Shown: positions 33,456 through 42,055 of the stretch, in pieces
How positions within the stretch are numbered: position 1 is the first letter of the stretch
Layout of the letters: each line of letters begins with the position of its first letter
Source of the DNA: Clostridia bacterium
GTDB lineage: Bacteria > Bacillota > Clostridia > Lachnospirales > Anaerotignaceae
Direction: 5' to 3'
DNA: 64,000 nucleotides
Assembly: GCA_009929735.1 (NCBI GenBank)
Contig: RZZU01000009.1
Coordinates: forward strand, 1-64,000
Position numbers and translations under genes: made by a program
Notes under the pieces: model-generated
What the model saw: only the letters and a program-made list of their open reading frames with translations
What the model was told of the DNA's origin: nothing
Database searches by the model: none

Positions 33456-34245
33456 TAGCGGTCACCTCCTCAGCTTTAATCGGAGCACCATTTTTAAAGG
33501 CACTGTTGCCGGATAAATTTTTTAGTAAGATTTTTCGTTCCGCTTTGTATTCAGTACCAACGAAACCAAGTCGGATAAGAAAACAGCGAAAAGCATATTT
33601 CTCATTTTCTACTTCTTTTTCGGTAGCATTGACTCTCTGCTGTGTTTTTGCCAAGTCGCTGAGTGCAGTAATAAAATGGGTGTAGGCTTTGACCTCATCT
33701 GAAGTAAGCTCTCCTTGAAACCAAGGGAAACTGATTGTTTCTTCGTTGGTTATTATAGGGATGTAGTCTGTGCCAAGAGCTTTTTTAATTAGGTACGATT
33801 TGCTTTCTACCAATCGCTTGAGGTTATCAAGAGCCACATCGGTGAAAGCTGACCTTGGTAGCTCAATGGTCAAATGGTTAGTAGCCTCATCACTTTGCTC
33901 TGGTGCATACGCAGGCGGTTCCTCATAATCATGGTAAGGACTGACCCTTCCGCCAAGAGCTGCTTCGTAAGGAATTTGAACATCCTCTGGAACAGGTTCT
34001 GTTTCTGGGAGTGGAGTGTCATATTCTTCTGTAATCGCTTTGAAGTCATGCAATCCTTGCAGGTCAGCTACTAAGCCATGATTGTCCTCACCCTCGAGCA
34101 TTCCATTCTTATCAATGTGGTAGCCACCTACTTCGTAAGCAAAGGTAGGTGCACCAAGGTATATCGTCGGAGCATTTAGTTCCAGGCTGATTGCTCCTAC
34201 CAGCGATTTTCGTTTTGGCCCTGTAACATTATAATTTATCTTCAT
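33448..34245 (-). CDS. Phage 'virulence-related' protein with amidoligase-like C-terminal tail, 265 aa
   Basis: Three parts: an N-terminal beta region (~1-60), a Glu/Pro-rich acidic linker (~75-120) and a helical C-terminal half. The last ~50 residues (VENEKYAFRCFLIRLGFVGT) closely match the C-terminus of the nearby amidoligase. No catalytic motif is seen. Relatives in phages are often labelled virulence-related without evidence. It follows conserved promoter-like element copy 3 and is first of the unit with DUF4314. It may be a substrate or adaptor of the amidoligase; that is inference. Confidence 0.6.
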   Translation of the reverse strand: MKINYNVTGPKRKSLVGAISLELNAPTIYLGAPTFAYEVGGYHIDKNGMLEGEDNHGLVADLQGLHDFKAITEEYDTPLPETEPVPEDVQIPYEAALGGRVSPYHDYEEPPAYAPEQSDEATNHLTIELPRSAFTDVALDNLKRLVESKSYLIKKALGTDYIPIITNEETISFPWFQGELTSDEVKAYTHFITALSDLAKTQQRVNATEKEVENEKYAFRCFLIRLGFVGTEYKAERKILLKNLSGNSAFKNGAPIKAEEVTANE

Positions 34246-34274
34246 TTTTCATACCGCCTTTCATTTTTCGGTAC

Positions 34275-34309
34275 TACATATATCACTCTAAGTGCTGTAA
34301 ATAGCAAGT
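34275..34309 (-). promoter_or_regulatory. Conserved promoter-like element, copy 3 (upstream of the 265-aa protein)
   Basis: TTGCTA (34302-34307) and TATATG (34277-34282) on the minus strand with a 19-bp spacer and the conserved GAGTGATATATGTA. It lies 31 bp before the start at 34245. Confidence 0.6.
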
Positions 34310-34343
34310 CATTTTGAGCGTTCTATGTAGAGAATAATGTTTT

Positions 34344-36209
34344 TTATTCGGCGGTATCTTGTATAGAAAACACAATGCCCGACAAAACAAAATATACACA
34401 AGGAAGTGCAACTCCATTGCCCCACATCTTATATTCTGCAGAATCAGAATGTGGGTCTTTAAGCCACTTCGATATCTGCTTTAAGGTTTTAGGCTTAGTT
34501 GATTTCCCCATAACCTTACGATGAGTTTCAAATATGTTATACCAGGTGCGTAAGTCGTCCATTGTTGGATTTTTTGTTCCAAGATCACTGCACCACCAAT
34601 CCGGGAAACCTTGAAGCCTTGCACATTCAGTCGGAGTTAATCTTCTGACAGTGTATTCAATACCGTCTGTATCATTAATAAGTGGAGGGTCTTTGTAATC
34701 AGTAGCAACCAATGTATTTGCTAGTTCTTCTTCAGCAGTAGTAAAAAATGATGCCTTGCTAGAAGAGTAGGTAGGAGTTGCCACAGCACTAGGTCCTTGT
34801 GCATTTAGCGTTGATGATATTCCATCCTCTGTAATACCAAGATTTCTAGCATAATTTTGACCGCAGTTGAAAGATTCTCTATCAATAGCGAAAACAACAG
34901 CATGCTTATCTACAGTATTTAATGTAAAGCTTATATTTTCATTAACCCCGTCACCCTGGGGACCGTTTTTATCTTTTCTGCCAATCATGGAGCCTTGAAG
35001 GGCATAACTTTCTACAATAGCAATCCCGCCTTGATTGCAGGAAGGATTCCCTCCATTTCCATCGATGGTGCGTGAAGTATCAGCCTCATATACACCGCTG
35101 TTGGGATTGGATGATTTCATGGCATTGCTATCTTTAGAGCAGATACCATAGGCTTTCGGAACAAATAATGTCTGGTCATTATTGCAAGATAATGTTGCCG
35201 ATTTATCATTCTGGATAAGAGCGCCTTTACCACCACCCTCACAGCCACATCGGATTTTGAGAGTTTTCGGTGTATCACCAACCACAAAAGGCTGATTATT
35301 TCCGCCTGTTCCATAAGTGGCTGATATTGTCGGCGCAACATCAATCGGTCCCGTAAAACGAGTATCTCTTCCGTGATTATCAAATACCGCCGCATCCACA
35401 ACACAAGGTGGGTGATGAGCCTCTGCTCTAAGAGTACAAGTGACATCCTCTGTGATATCCATTCGATTGCCACCCTGGTCATTTAAGATCACACTGCTTG
35501 TGCCTGTTTCTCTAATGCCGTTTTCAAAACAACCGGCAGTTCCTTGCCACGAGCGGAAGCTCTCCTTAGAATACCCAGACAAGCCTTCTGACTTAAATAG
35601 TATTTCTCCGGCACTCCTGCCTTTAAAATCTGTGACAAGGAAGATGCGTTTTCTTCGTTGGGGAACTCCCCAGTATTGAGCGTCAAGCACTCGCCAGGCA
35701 ATGGAGAAATCATCTCCCACGATATTTCCTGCTTGCCTCCATTTATCAGCTTTAGGAACTGATAAGGTTTCATCTTTGATGTGACAGATGCTTTCAAGGA
35801 CACATCTGAAGTCCTCTCCTTTGTTTGAGGAGAAAGCACCCGGCACGTTTTCCCAGACGATGTATCTTGGATATTTACCATCTGTAGCACACCTCATTTC
35901 TTTTATAATTCGAATGGCCTCATAAAAAAGACTTGAACGTTCTCCGTCCAAGCCATCACGCTTACCCGCCACAGATAAATCCTGACAAGGTGAGCCAAAT
36001 GTAATTATATCAACCGGTTCTATCTTGCTACCATCTATGCAAGAGACATCACCGTAGTGTTTCATAAAAGGCAGTCTTTTGGTTGTAACCCGTAAAGGGA
36101 ACGGCTCAATTTCGGATGCCCATAGTGGTTTAATACCACAAAGCAGACCGCCAAGCGGAAAACCTCCACTGCCGTCAAAGAGAGACCCGAGGGTAATTTC
36201 ATGCTTCAT
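34344..36209 (-). CDS. Phage C5-cytosine DNA methyltransferase, 621 aa
   Basis: Transfers methyl from SAM to cytosine C5. Motif I LGSLFDGSGGFPLGG, motif IV GSPCQDLSVAGKRDG (catalytic Cys near residue 73), motif VI VWENVPGA, motif VIII QRRKRIFLV, motif IX RRLTPTECARLQGFP and motif X GNGVALPCV. About 300 residues between VIII and IX are an unusually large target-recognition insert, rich in Asn/Gly/Asp phrases. No restriction enzyme is adjacent, so it probably protects phage DNA. It overlaps the ParB-methylase gene by 11 bp. Confidence 0.95.
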   Translation of the reverse strand: MKHEITLGSLFDGSGGFPLGGLLCGIKPLWASEIEPFPLRVTTKRLPFMKHYGDVSCIDGSKIEPVDIITFGSPCQDLSVAGKRDGLDGERSSLFYEAIRIIKEMRCATDGKYPRYIVWENVPGAFSSNKGEDFRCVLESICHIKDETLSVPKADKWRQAGNIVGDDFSIAWRVLDAQYWGVPQRRKRIFLVTDFKGRSAGEILFKSEGLSGYSKESFRSWQGTAGCFENGIRETGTSSVILNDQGGNRMDITEDVTCTLRAEAHHPPCVVDAAVFDNHGRDTRFTGPIDVAPTISATYGTGGNNQPFVVGDTPKTLKIRCGCEGGGKGALIQNDKSATLSCNNDQTLFVPKAYGICSKDSNAMKSSNPNSGVYEADTSRTIDGNGGNPSCNQGGIAIVESYALQGSMIGRKDKNGPQGDGVNENISFTLNTVDKHAVVFAIDRESFNCGQNYARNLGITEDGISSTLNAQGPSAVATPTYSSSKASFFTTAEEELANTLVATDYKDPPLINDTDGIEYTVRRLTPTECARLQGFPDWWCSDLGTKNPTMDDLRTWYNIFETHRKVMGKSTKPKTLKQISKWLKDPHSDSAEYKMWGNGVALPCVYFVLSGIVFSIQDTAE

Positions 36210-37443
36210 CGGCACTCACCTCCGGCAAATCATCATATCTGATTTCCGAGTTATCCCTCAAAAGAAATACACCATCAGAACTTCCTACTTGCTCGATATA
36301 CCTCTTTACTATGACATCACAATATTTTTCATCCAGTTCGATGGTATAGCATATCCTGTCCGTCTGCTCACAAGCAATAAGAGTAGAACCACTGCCACCG
36401 AATGGGTCGAGTACAATACAATTAGACAAACTACTATTTAGAATTGGATAGGCTACCAATGCTACTGGTTTCATAGTAGGGTGGTCAGAGTTTTTCTTTG
36501 GCTTCTCAAACTCCCATATAGTAGTCTGCTTTCTATCTGCATACCAGTTGTGTTTGCCGGACTTCTTCCAACCGAAAAGAACTGGCTCATGCTGCCATTG
36601 ATACGGCGAGCGGCCAAGAACAAGCGACTGCTTTTTCCAGATGCAAGTACCGGAAAGGTAGAAACCTGCATCAGAGAATGCCTTTCTAAAATTCAGACCT
36701 TCCGTATCTGCGTGGAACACATAAATAGAAGCATCCTTTGCCATTGCTGTTTCTGTGTTCGTAAATGCATCAAGTAGAAATTCATAGAATGCCTCATTAC
36801 CCATGTTATCGTTTTTGATTTTACCTGCCGAGCCTTCATAGTTGACATTGTACGGAGGGTCGGTTACCACAAGGTTTGCGAGTTTGCCATCCATTAGTAG
36901 TGTGAAAGTGTCAGCCTTGGTGGAATCACCGCAGACCAGCCTATGCTGTCCAAGCATCCAAACATCACCTTGCTTTGTGAGTGCAGGCTTTTGCAGTTCG
37001 GCATCCACATCAAAGTCATCTTCATGAATGCCATCCTTAAGAGAATCCTTAAACAGTGCATCTAGTTCAGCAGGCTCAAATCCGGTAAGGTATACATCAA
37101 AGTCAGTTCCTTGCAGGTCAGCAATTAAAAGCATCAACTTGTCTTTATCCCAGTCACCGCTTATCTTATTTAGGGCAATATTGAGAGCCTTTTCTTTTTC
37201 CTCGTTCATTTCAATAACCACACACTCGACTTCGGTGATGCCCATATCAAGCAGAACCTTCAATCGCTGATGGCCGCCGACAACATGAGATGTGGTCTTA
37301 TTCCATATAACGGGTTCAACATAACCGAATTGCTCAATAGAGCGTTTTAGCTTTTCATATTCCGGGTCACCTGGTTTTAAGTCTTTACGAGGATTATAGT
37401 CGGCTGGAATCAGTAGCTCAGTTTTCAATTTTTCTATCTGCAT
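36199..37443 (-). CDS. ParB-domain plus DNA N-methyltransferase fusion, 414 aa
   Basis: The N-terminal ParB/Srx-like domain (NPRKDLKPGDPEYEKLKRSI, then VGGHQRLKVLL) is fused to a beta-class amino-methyltransferase: DPPYNVNYEG (motif IV) near residue 194 precedes FGGSGST (motif I) near residue 348. Product is N6-methyladenine or N4-methylcytosine. The gene overlaps both the SAM synthetase and the C5 methylase, indicating one translation unit. Confidence 0.95.
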   Translation of the reverse strand: MQIEKLKTELLIPADYNPRKDLKPGDPEYEKLKRSIEQFGYVEPVIWNKTTSHVVGGHQRLKVLLDMGITEVECVVIEMNEEKEKALNIALNKISGDWDKDKLMLLIADLQGTDFDVYLTGFEPAELDALFKDSLKDGIHEDDFDVDAELQKPALTKQGDVWMLGQHRLVCGDSTKADTFTLLMDGKLANLVVTDPPYNVNYEGSAGKIKNDNMGNEAFYEFLLDAFTNTETAMAKDASIYVFHADTEGLNFRKAFSDAGFYLSGTCIWKKQSLVLGRSPYQWQHEPVLFGWKKSGKHNWYADRKQTTIWEFEKPKKNSDHPTMKPVALVAYPILNSSLSNCIVLDPFGGSGSTLIACEQTDRICYTIELDEKYCDVIVKRYIEQVGSSDGVFLLRDNSEIRYDDLPEVSADEA

Positions 37444-38596
37444 ATAATTCAGCCGCCTTTCTTAAATTTGTGTACATATTGACATTCTCCCAGGGGAACA
37501 GACTGGAATTAAAATGCCCGTAAACCGCCGTATCGGAATAGATTACATTTCTTAAGCGCAGTTTTTCGATGATTGCAGCCGGACGAAGATTAAACACTTC
37601 CTGCACAATAGTGGCAAGCTGATCATCGGTGATCTTACCTGTACCAAAGGAAGTCACATCAACCGCCACAGGATTTGCCTTTCCTATGGCATAAGAAAGA
37701 GCGACCTCGCATTTCTCTGCAAGACCGCTCCAAATAATGTTCTTTGCAATGTAGCGTGCCATGTAGGCACCACTTCGGTCAACCTTAGTCGGGTCCTTAC
37801 CACAAAGGGCACCTCCACCGTGGGATGCAAGACCACCATAGGTATCAACCATGATTTTTCTACCTGTCAAGCCTGTATCGGCAGCGGGTCCACCTTCGAC
37901 AAATCTGCCAGAGGGGTTGATAAGGATTTCGGTACTATCATCAAATGGGAAATCCTCAAAGCATTGCCAAAGTACATTATTTCGGATATCCGAACTCAGT
38001 TCTTCCTGGGTTTTGTCTTTATCATGCTGAACTGAAACAACAATCGTTTTTACACGTCTGGGTTTACCGTCCTCATATTCCACTGTTACCTGTGCCTTGC
38101 CATCTGGTAGAATTCCTTTGATGAGTTTTCCTTTACGGCAATCATCAATGCGCTTTACGATACGATGAGAAAGCACAAGTGGGAGGGGCAGGTTCTTACT
38201 GGTTTCGTTAGTTGCGTATCCGTAGACTGTGCCTTGGTCACCAGCTCCTATAGAACCATAGGGGTCAGTAATACCATTTCGTACTTCAAGTGCAGTATCT
38301 ACACCCGCTGCAATGTCTGCACTTTGATGATGCACGAACACAAATACTGTAAACTTCCATGGATTGTATCCGACCTCTCGAAGTACATTTTTTACGATGA
38401 ATCGGATATCCACTTTACCGCTGCAGGTGATTTCGCCCGCCACGATAATTTTGCCTTTAGTAGCCATGACCTCGCAGGCCACGCGGGAAGCTCTATCTTT
38501 ACGCAAGCAAGCATCCAGAATATTATCAGCAATGAGGTCACAAAGTTTATCCGGATGTCCGGCACATACACTTTCTGCTGTTTTATAAGTAATCAT
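37418..38596 (-). CDS. metK: S-adenosylmethionine synthetase (phage-encoded), 392 aa
   Basis: Makes SAM from methionine and ATP. Hallmarks AGHPDKLCD, GAGDQGTVYGYATNE, NPSGRFVEGGPAADTGLTGR and GGALCGKDPTKVDRS are present, and the length is normal, so it is probably active. It is embedded between the small terminase and two DNA methyltransferases with overlapping reading frames, so it most likely supplies methyl donor for phage DNA methylation rather than general host metabolism. Confidence 0.95.
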   Translation of the reverse strand: MITYKTAESVCAGHPDKLCDLIADNILDACLRKDRASRVACEVMATKGKIIVAGEITCSGKVDIRFIVKNVLREVGYNPWKFTVFVFVHHQSADIAAGVDTALEVRNGITDPYGSIGAGDQGTVYGYATNETSKNLPLPLVLSHRIVKRIDDCRKGKLIKGILPDGKAQVTVEYEDGKPRRVKTIVVSVQHDKDKTQEELSSDIRNNVLWQCFEDFPFDDSTEILINPSGRFVEGGPAADTGLTGRKIMVDTYGGLASHGGGALCGKDPTKVDRSGAYMARYIAKNIIWSGLAEKCEVALSYAIGKANPVAVDVTSFGTGKITDDQLATIVQEVFNLRPAAIIEKLRLRNVIYSDTAVYGHFNSSLFPWENVNMYTNLRKAAELYADRKIEN

Positions 38597-38614
38597 ATTT
38601 TTCTCCTATCTTAT

Positions 38615-39166
38615 TTATTTTCCTCGCCTTGCCGTGAGCAGACGTTCCATTACATCGTCCTGTGGATTGGCACCACTGTATTCACCGGTGCAGTTTTCCT
38701 TGACGATTTGGAATATTTCCATCCACAGACGGTTGGTTTGGTTCATGTAATTCTGACCCATTGCCACATAAGGACTTTGAATGGCATTACCTGTAGTAGG
38801 ATGTTTTGCTAAAAAGCCATATTCTGTGACCGCTTCCTCGCATTGAATCCAACGAGCCACGCTCATAGCATAACGTTCTAAAAGCTGTGGTGAGACGAGT
38901 GCAGCACACCCGCGTTCATTCAGCCACTGCCATGTGTTTCTGTAGATTTCTCCTGCAACCAGTGCTTTACCATCTTTTTGTATAGCCTCGAGCATTTTAT
39001 TTGGCTCGGGCATTTCAAGACCTTTTAGGTCTGCCGTATCTTGAAATTCCATCACGGTCAGTTTTCTGCCTCCCGGATTTCCTTCAGCGATTTTGTCAGT
39101 CAGTGGTTTCTTTTTTGCTCCTGCACCGACACGAGCGCCACCTCGATTTGTACCGTCTTTTGCCAT
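38615..39166 (-). CDS. Terminase small subunit, P27 family, 183 aa
   Basis: Recognises phage DNA for packaging. The basic N-terminus (GGARVGAGAKKKPLTDKIAEG) and PTTGNAIQSPYVAMGQNYMN are typical of the P27/phage_term_smal family. It is separated from the large subunit by ~7 kb of accessory genes, more than in most siphophages. Confidence 0.85.
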   Translation of the reverse strand: MAKDGTNRGGARVGAGAKKKPLTDKIAEGNPGGRKLTVMEFQDTADLKGLEMPEPNKMLEAIQKDGKALVAGEIYRNTWQWLNERGCAALVSPQLLERYAMSVARWIQCEEAVTEYGFLAKHPTTGNAIQSPYVAMGQNYMNQTNRLWMEIFQIVKENCTGEYSGANPQDDVMERLLTARRGK

Positions 39167-39300
39167 ATAATCACCTCACTTTGCAGGGCCCAGGCTATTC
39201 CCTCGTTTGAAACCGCATTTTTTCACACGTCGCCCCACGCCGCTGTCCGCTTTAAAAAGTTTTAGGGATTTTACCGCCCCCACCGGTCACCGCTCTCGAC
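39167..39300. other. Candidate cos/packaging region
   Basis: The ~100-bp gap between HNH and small terminase genes is GC-rich for this phage and carries GGTGGGGGCGG near the HNH stop, GGGGCGACG near 39230 and GGGCCC at 39188. In HK97-like phages with an HNH-TerS pair the cos site usually lies here. No cohesive end can be proven from the sequence alone. Confidence 0.4.
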
Positions 39301-39630
39301 AGTAATCCTTGAGTGACAGGATTTACAAAGAGCCATGAGATTGCTCCTCTCATTACCTCCGCCTTTAGAGAGGGGGAGAATGTGGTGTACCTCTTCAGCT
39401 GGAGTGAGCCTTCCTTCTTTTTCACACTCCTCACAAAGAGGATGTGATTTAATATATCTGTCTCGGATTCGTTTCCAAGCACGACCATATCTTTTGTTAG
39501 AGGCAGGGTCACGTTGGTATTGATTGTACTGTTTGTCCATTGCCTTTTGATGCTCGGCACAGTATTGCTCACGTTCAGCAAGCCGACCGCAACCGGGATA
39601 AGCACAGGGACGTTTAGGTTTATAGGGCAT
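39271..39630 (-). CDS. Phage HNH endonuclease, 119 aa
   Basis: Works with terminase at cos cleavage. Contains CAYPGCGRLAEREQYC (zinc ligands), CEECEKEGR, VHHILPLSKGGGNERSNLM and the final CKSCHSRIT: a complete HNH with two CxxC pairs. The start at 39630 is set by GAGGTGA. Position just ahead of small terminase is canonical. Confidence 0.9.
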   Translation of the reverse strand: MPYKPKRPCAYPGCGRLAEREQYCAEHQKAMDKQYNQYQRDPASNKRYGRAWKRIRDRYIKSHPLCEECEKEGRLTPAEEVHHILPLSKGGGNERSNLMALCKSCHSRITVESGDRWGR

Positions 39631-39653
39631 CATTTCACCTCGCTTTTGGGCAT

Positions 39654-39689
39654 AGAAAAAGCCCTGCGGGACGAACCCACAAGGCTTAA
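39654..39689 (-). terminator. Strong intrinsic terminator between regulator and HNH genes
   Basis: On the minus strand AAGCCTTGTGGG pairs with CCCGCAGGGCTT around TTCGT and is followed by TTTTC. It separates the early/regulatory genes from the packaging and late genes, so late expression needs antitermination or a new promoter. Confidence 0.85.
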
Positions 39690-39770
39690 AATCTATTCTA
39701 TTTCGCTGATTATATAATAACATAAATGCAACTGTGGTATCTTGTTGCAAAGTGATGCAAAACGTGCAAA

Positions 39771-40196
39771 CTATATTTTAATAGGATCTTCTGGAAGAGT
39801 CACATGGTTAAGAGCTGCATTGTGCCACCTGTAAACCGTTGTTCTGTCTGCGTTGAGCTCATCACCGATTTGTTCCCAGGTGAAGTTATGCACATACCGA
39901 TAGCGCAGAACCATGCGTTCATCCGTGTCTGCAACCTCGTTTATAACACACCTTATCTGCTCTTTGAGTGCTACAAGGTTATCCACTTCAGCATTTATCT
40001 TACTTTCTAAATCCATAATCCGCTCTAAACATCTTACAAATTTAGCATCTGTATTTCGTGACGTTTGCACTTTTTCATCCCAGCTTGGTGATGATACACT
40101 TGTTGCCATTTCTCTGAGGCACTCCATTTCCTCGATGTCAGATTCTATTCTTTTATCAAGCCTATAAGCTTGGTGTAGATATTCCTTAACTTTCAT
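39771..40196 (-). CDS. DUF1492/ArpU-like late transcription regulator, 141 aa
   Basis: A helical N-terminus and a sigma region 4-like helix-turn-helix at the C-terminus (NFTWEQIGDELNADRTTVYR). ArpU/DUF1492 proteins control late gene transcription in Firmicute phages. It lies at the end of the early region just before the strong terminator and packaging genes, so it is a good candidate to activate the late unit or the conserved TTGCTA/TATATG elements. Confidence 0.8.
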   Translation of the reverse strand: MKVKEYLHQAYRLDKRIESDIEEMECLREMATSVSSPSWDEKVQTSRNTDAKFVRCLERIMDLESKINAEVDNLVALKEQIRCVINEVADTDERMVLRYRYVHNFTWEQIGDELNADRTTVYRWHNAALNHVTLPEDPIKI

Positions 40197-40417
40197 GCTC
40201 CTCTTACCTCCGATCTTAATTTTTCAATTAGGAAATTCCCATCAACAGAGGTAAGTTCTCTATACCAATCAGTGTGGAAGAACCTCTCCACCTCGGCTAT
40301 CATGTCCTTTGCAGGATCATAGCGGGGACGTTTTTTCATTTTTTTCAGTGCATCCCTATAATCCTTGACAGCTTGTAGGATAATGGCATTTGCCAGTTGC
40401 TCATAAGGGTCGGTCAT
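40193..40417 (-). CDS. Small phage protein, 74 aa
   Basis: A short basic helical protein (IILQAVKDYRDALKKMKKRP) with 4-bp overlaps to both neighbours, the SNF2 gene and the late regulator. It is commonly found at this place in related phages. No function can be assigned. Confidence 0.6.
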   Translation of the reverse strand: MTDPYEQLANAIILQAVKDYRDALKKMKKRPRYDPAKDMIAEVERFFHTDWYRELTSVDGNFLIEKLRSEVRGA

Positions 40418-41771
40418 CGCACCACCTCCAATTTTGCTTTTACAGCATCAATTAAAGAGGATTGTGTTTTTTCTTTTCTTGTAAGTGTCGCCATAACATC
40501 TTCATCTATGGTATCCTTGGCAATAATGTGGTGTATCACAACCGTTTCATTTTGTCCTTGCCTGTAAAGACGGGCATTGGTTTGCTGATACAACTCCAAA
40601 GACCATGTAAGTCCAAACCATATAAGGGTCGAACCACCACTTTGAAGATTAAGACCGTGTCCTGCACTTGCCGGATGAATAGCAGCTATAGGGATATTGC
40701 CATTATTCCAATCCTCAATATCTTTCGGTGTCTTTATCTGCCTAGCAGGAAACCTCTTCTGAATACGCTCCAAATCATGCTTATACCAGTAGGCAATAAG
40801 CACCGGTTTACCATTTGCTCCTTCAATCAAGTCCTCCAGGGCATCAAGTTTTCTGTCATGTATTAGATGAGGCTTATTTTTATCATCATAGACAGCACCG
40901 TTTGCCATCTGCAGGAGTTTGCCGGAAAGTACTGCTGCATTTACTGCATCAATTTCCTCATCACCTAAATTTGCTACCATCTCATCTCGGAAATCAGAAT
41001 AAATGCTCCATTCTTTTTCACTTAGATACACAGGCACCTCATTTATGATACATTCAGGCATTTTGAGGTAATCCGCAGACTTCATGGATATCGTAATATC
41101 CGAGATTTGACTGTATATCCTATCTTCAGCACCAGGTAGTGGCTTATATGAAAAGATAATCTCAGCATTACGCTTATCCGGTACAAAGTAGGCACTACGG
41201 TAGTGGGTTATGTACCTTCCAAGCCTCTGGCCTAAATCAAGGACACGAAACTCTGCCCATAAATCCATAAGTCCGTTACTTGAAGGTGTTCCCGTCAGAC
41301 CTACAATCCTTTTTACAGATGGTCTTACTTTCAGAAGGCTTTTAAACCGCTTTGCACTATAGGATTTAAAAGAGGATAACTCATCAATGACAAGCATATC
41401 GAAGTCAAAAGGGATACCACTCTTGTTTACAAGCCAGTCTACATTTTCACGGTTGATGATATAAATGGTGGCTCTTTTCATAAGAGCATTGATTCTATCT
41501 TTTTCCGTTCCTACAGCCACAGAGTATGATAATCCGTTAAGATGATCCCACTTTTTTATTTCCGCAGGCCATGTTTGAGATGCTACTCTTAGTGGAGCAA
41601 TAATCAATACTTTTCTGATTTCAAATTTATCAAGACATAGATCAAACAATGCAGTAAGCGTGATTGCTGTCTTTCCTAACCTAAGCCCATATCAAGGAAT
41701 ATCGCAGATATTGGCTTGCTTTCTATAAAATCAATTGCAAACTGCTGATAATCATGTGGTATGAACTTCAT
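40414..41771 (-). pseudogene. SNF2-family phage helicase, frameshifted in Walker A
   Basis: An intact gene would start at ATG 41771 (MKFIPHDYQQFAIDFIES), overlap VRR-NUC by 4 bp and run to 40414. In the Walker A region (FLDMGLG, expected KTAITLTALFD next) the 5-bp word CCTAA (plus strand 41675-41679) is repeated at 41680-41684. This shifts the frame and creates a stop at once. Removing five bases restores one frame of about 450 codons. The rest (40414-41649) keeps DEAH-type VIDELSSF, LTGTPSSNG and the C-terminal helicase motifs with QQTNARLYRQGQ. As read, the ATPase cannot be made in one piece. It may be a real lesion, a reversible slippage site or an assembly error. Confidence 0.85.
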
Positions 41772-42055
41772 TCGGCATCACCCCCCATCTCTCGTAGCAC
41801 TTCATCTATCTGCTCTACACCATCAATGCAGTAAACTAAAAACCCTAACGCTTCCAGTTGCCTTTTTCGTCTTACTTGCAGAGGACGCATCACTTTGCCT
41901 GGTGCTTTTAATTCAACAAATGCGATTCTTCCCATAGGTAGGAGCACAATCCGGTCTGGCATACCATTAAATCCGGGACTTACAAACTTCGGGGCAATGC
42001 CTCCCATGTTTTTTACTGCTGCTATTAGTTTTTGCTCTATATATTTTTCTTGCAT
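41768..42055 (-). CDS. VRR-NUC nuclease, 95 aa
   Basis: A stand-alone VRR-NUC domain: KFVSPGFNGMPDRIVLLPMG and IAFVELKAPG give the PD-(D/E)xK active site (Asp, Glu, Lys). Predicted structure-specific endonuclease in phage recombination or replication. The start at 42055 follows GGAGG. It lies between VirE and SNF2, as is standard. Confidence 0.9.
   Translation of the reverse strand: MQEKYIEQKLIAAVKNMGGIAPKFVSPGFNGMPDRIVLLPMGRIAFVELKAPGKVMRPLQVRRKRQLEALGFLVYCIDGVEQIDEVLREMGGDAE

Noticed and set aside
37418..38596. Reading metK as evidence of a host chromosomal segment
   Set aside because: It lies between the small terminase and phage methyltransferases with overlapping frames, so it belongs to the phage.
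38165..38812. 215-codon open frame on the plus strand opposite SAM synthetase
   Set aside because: It is antisense to metK and the small terminase gene, with implausible composition for a protein.
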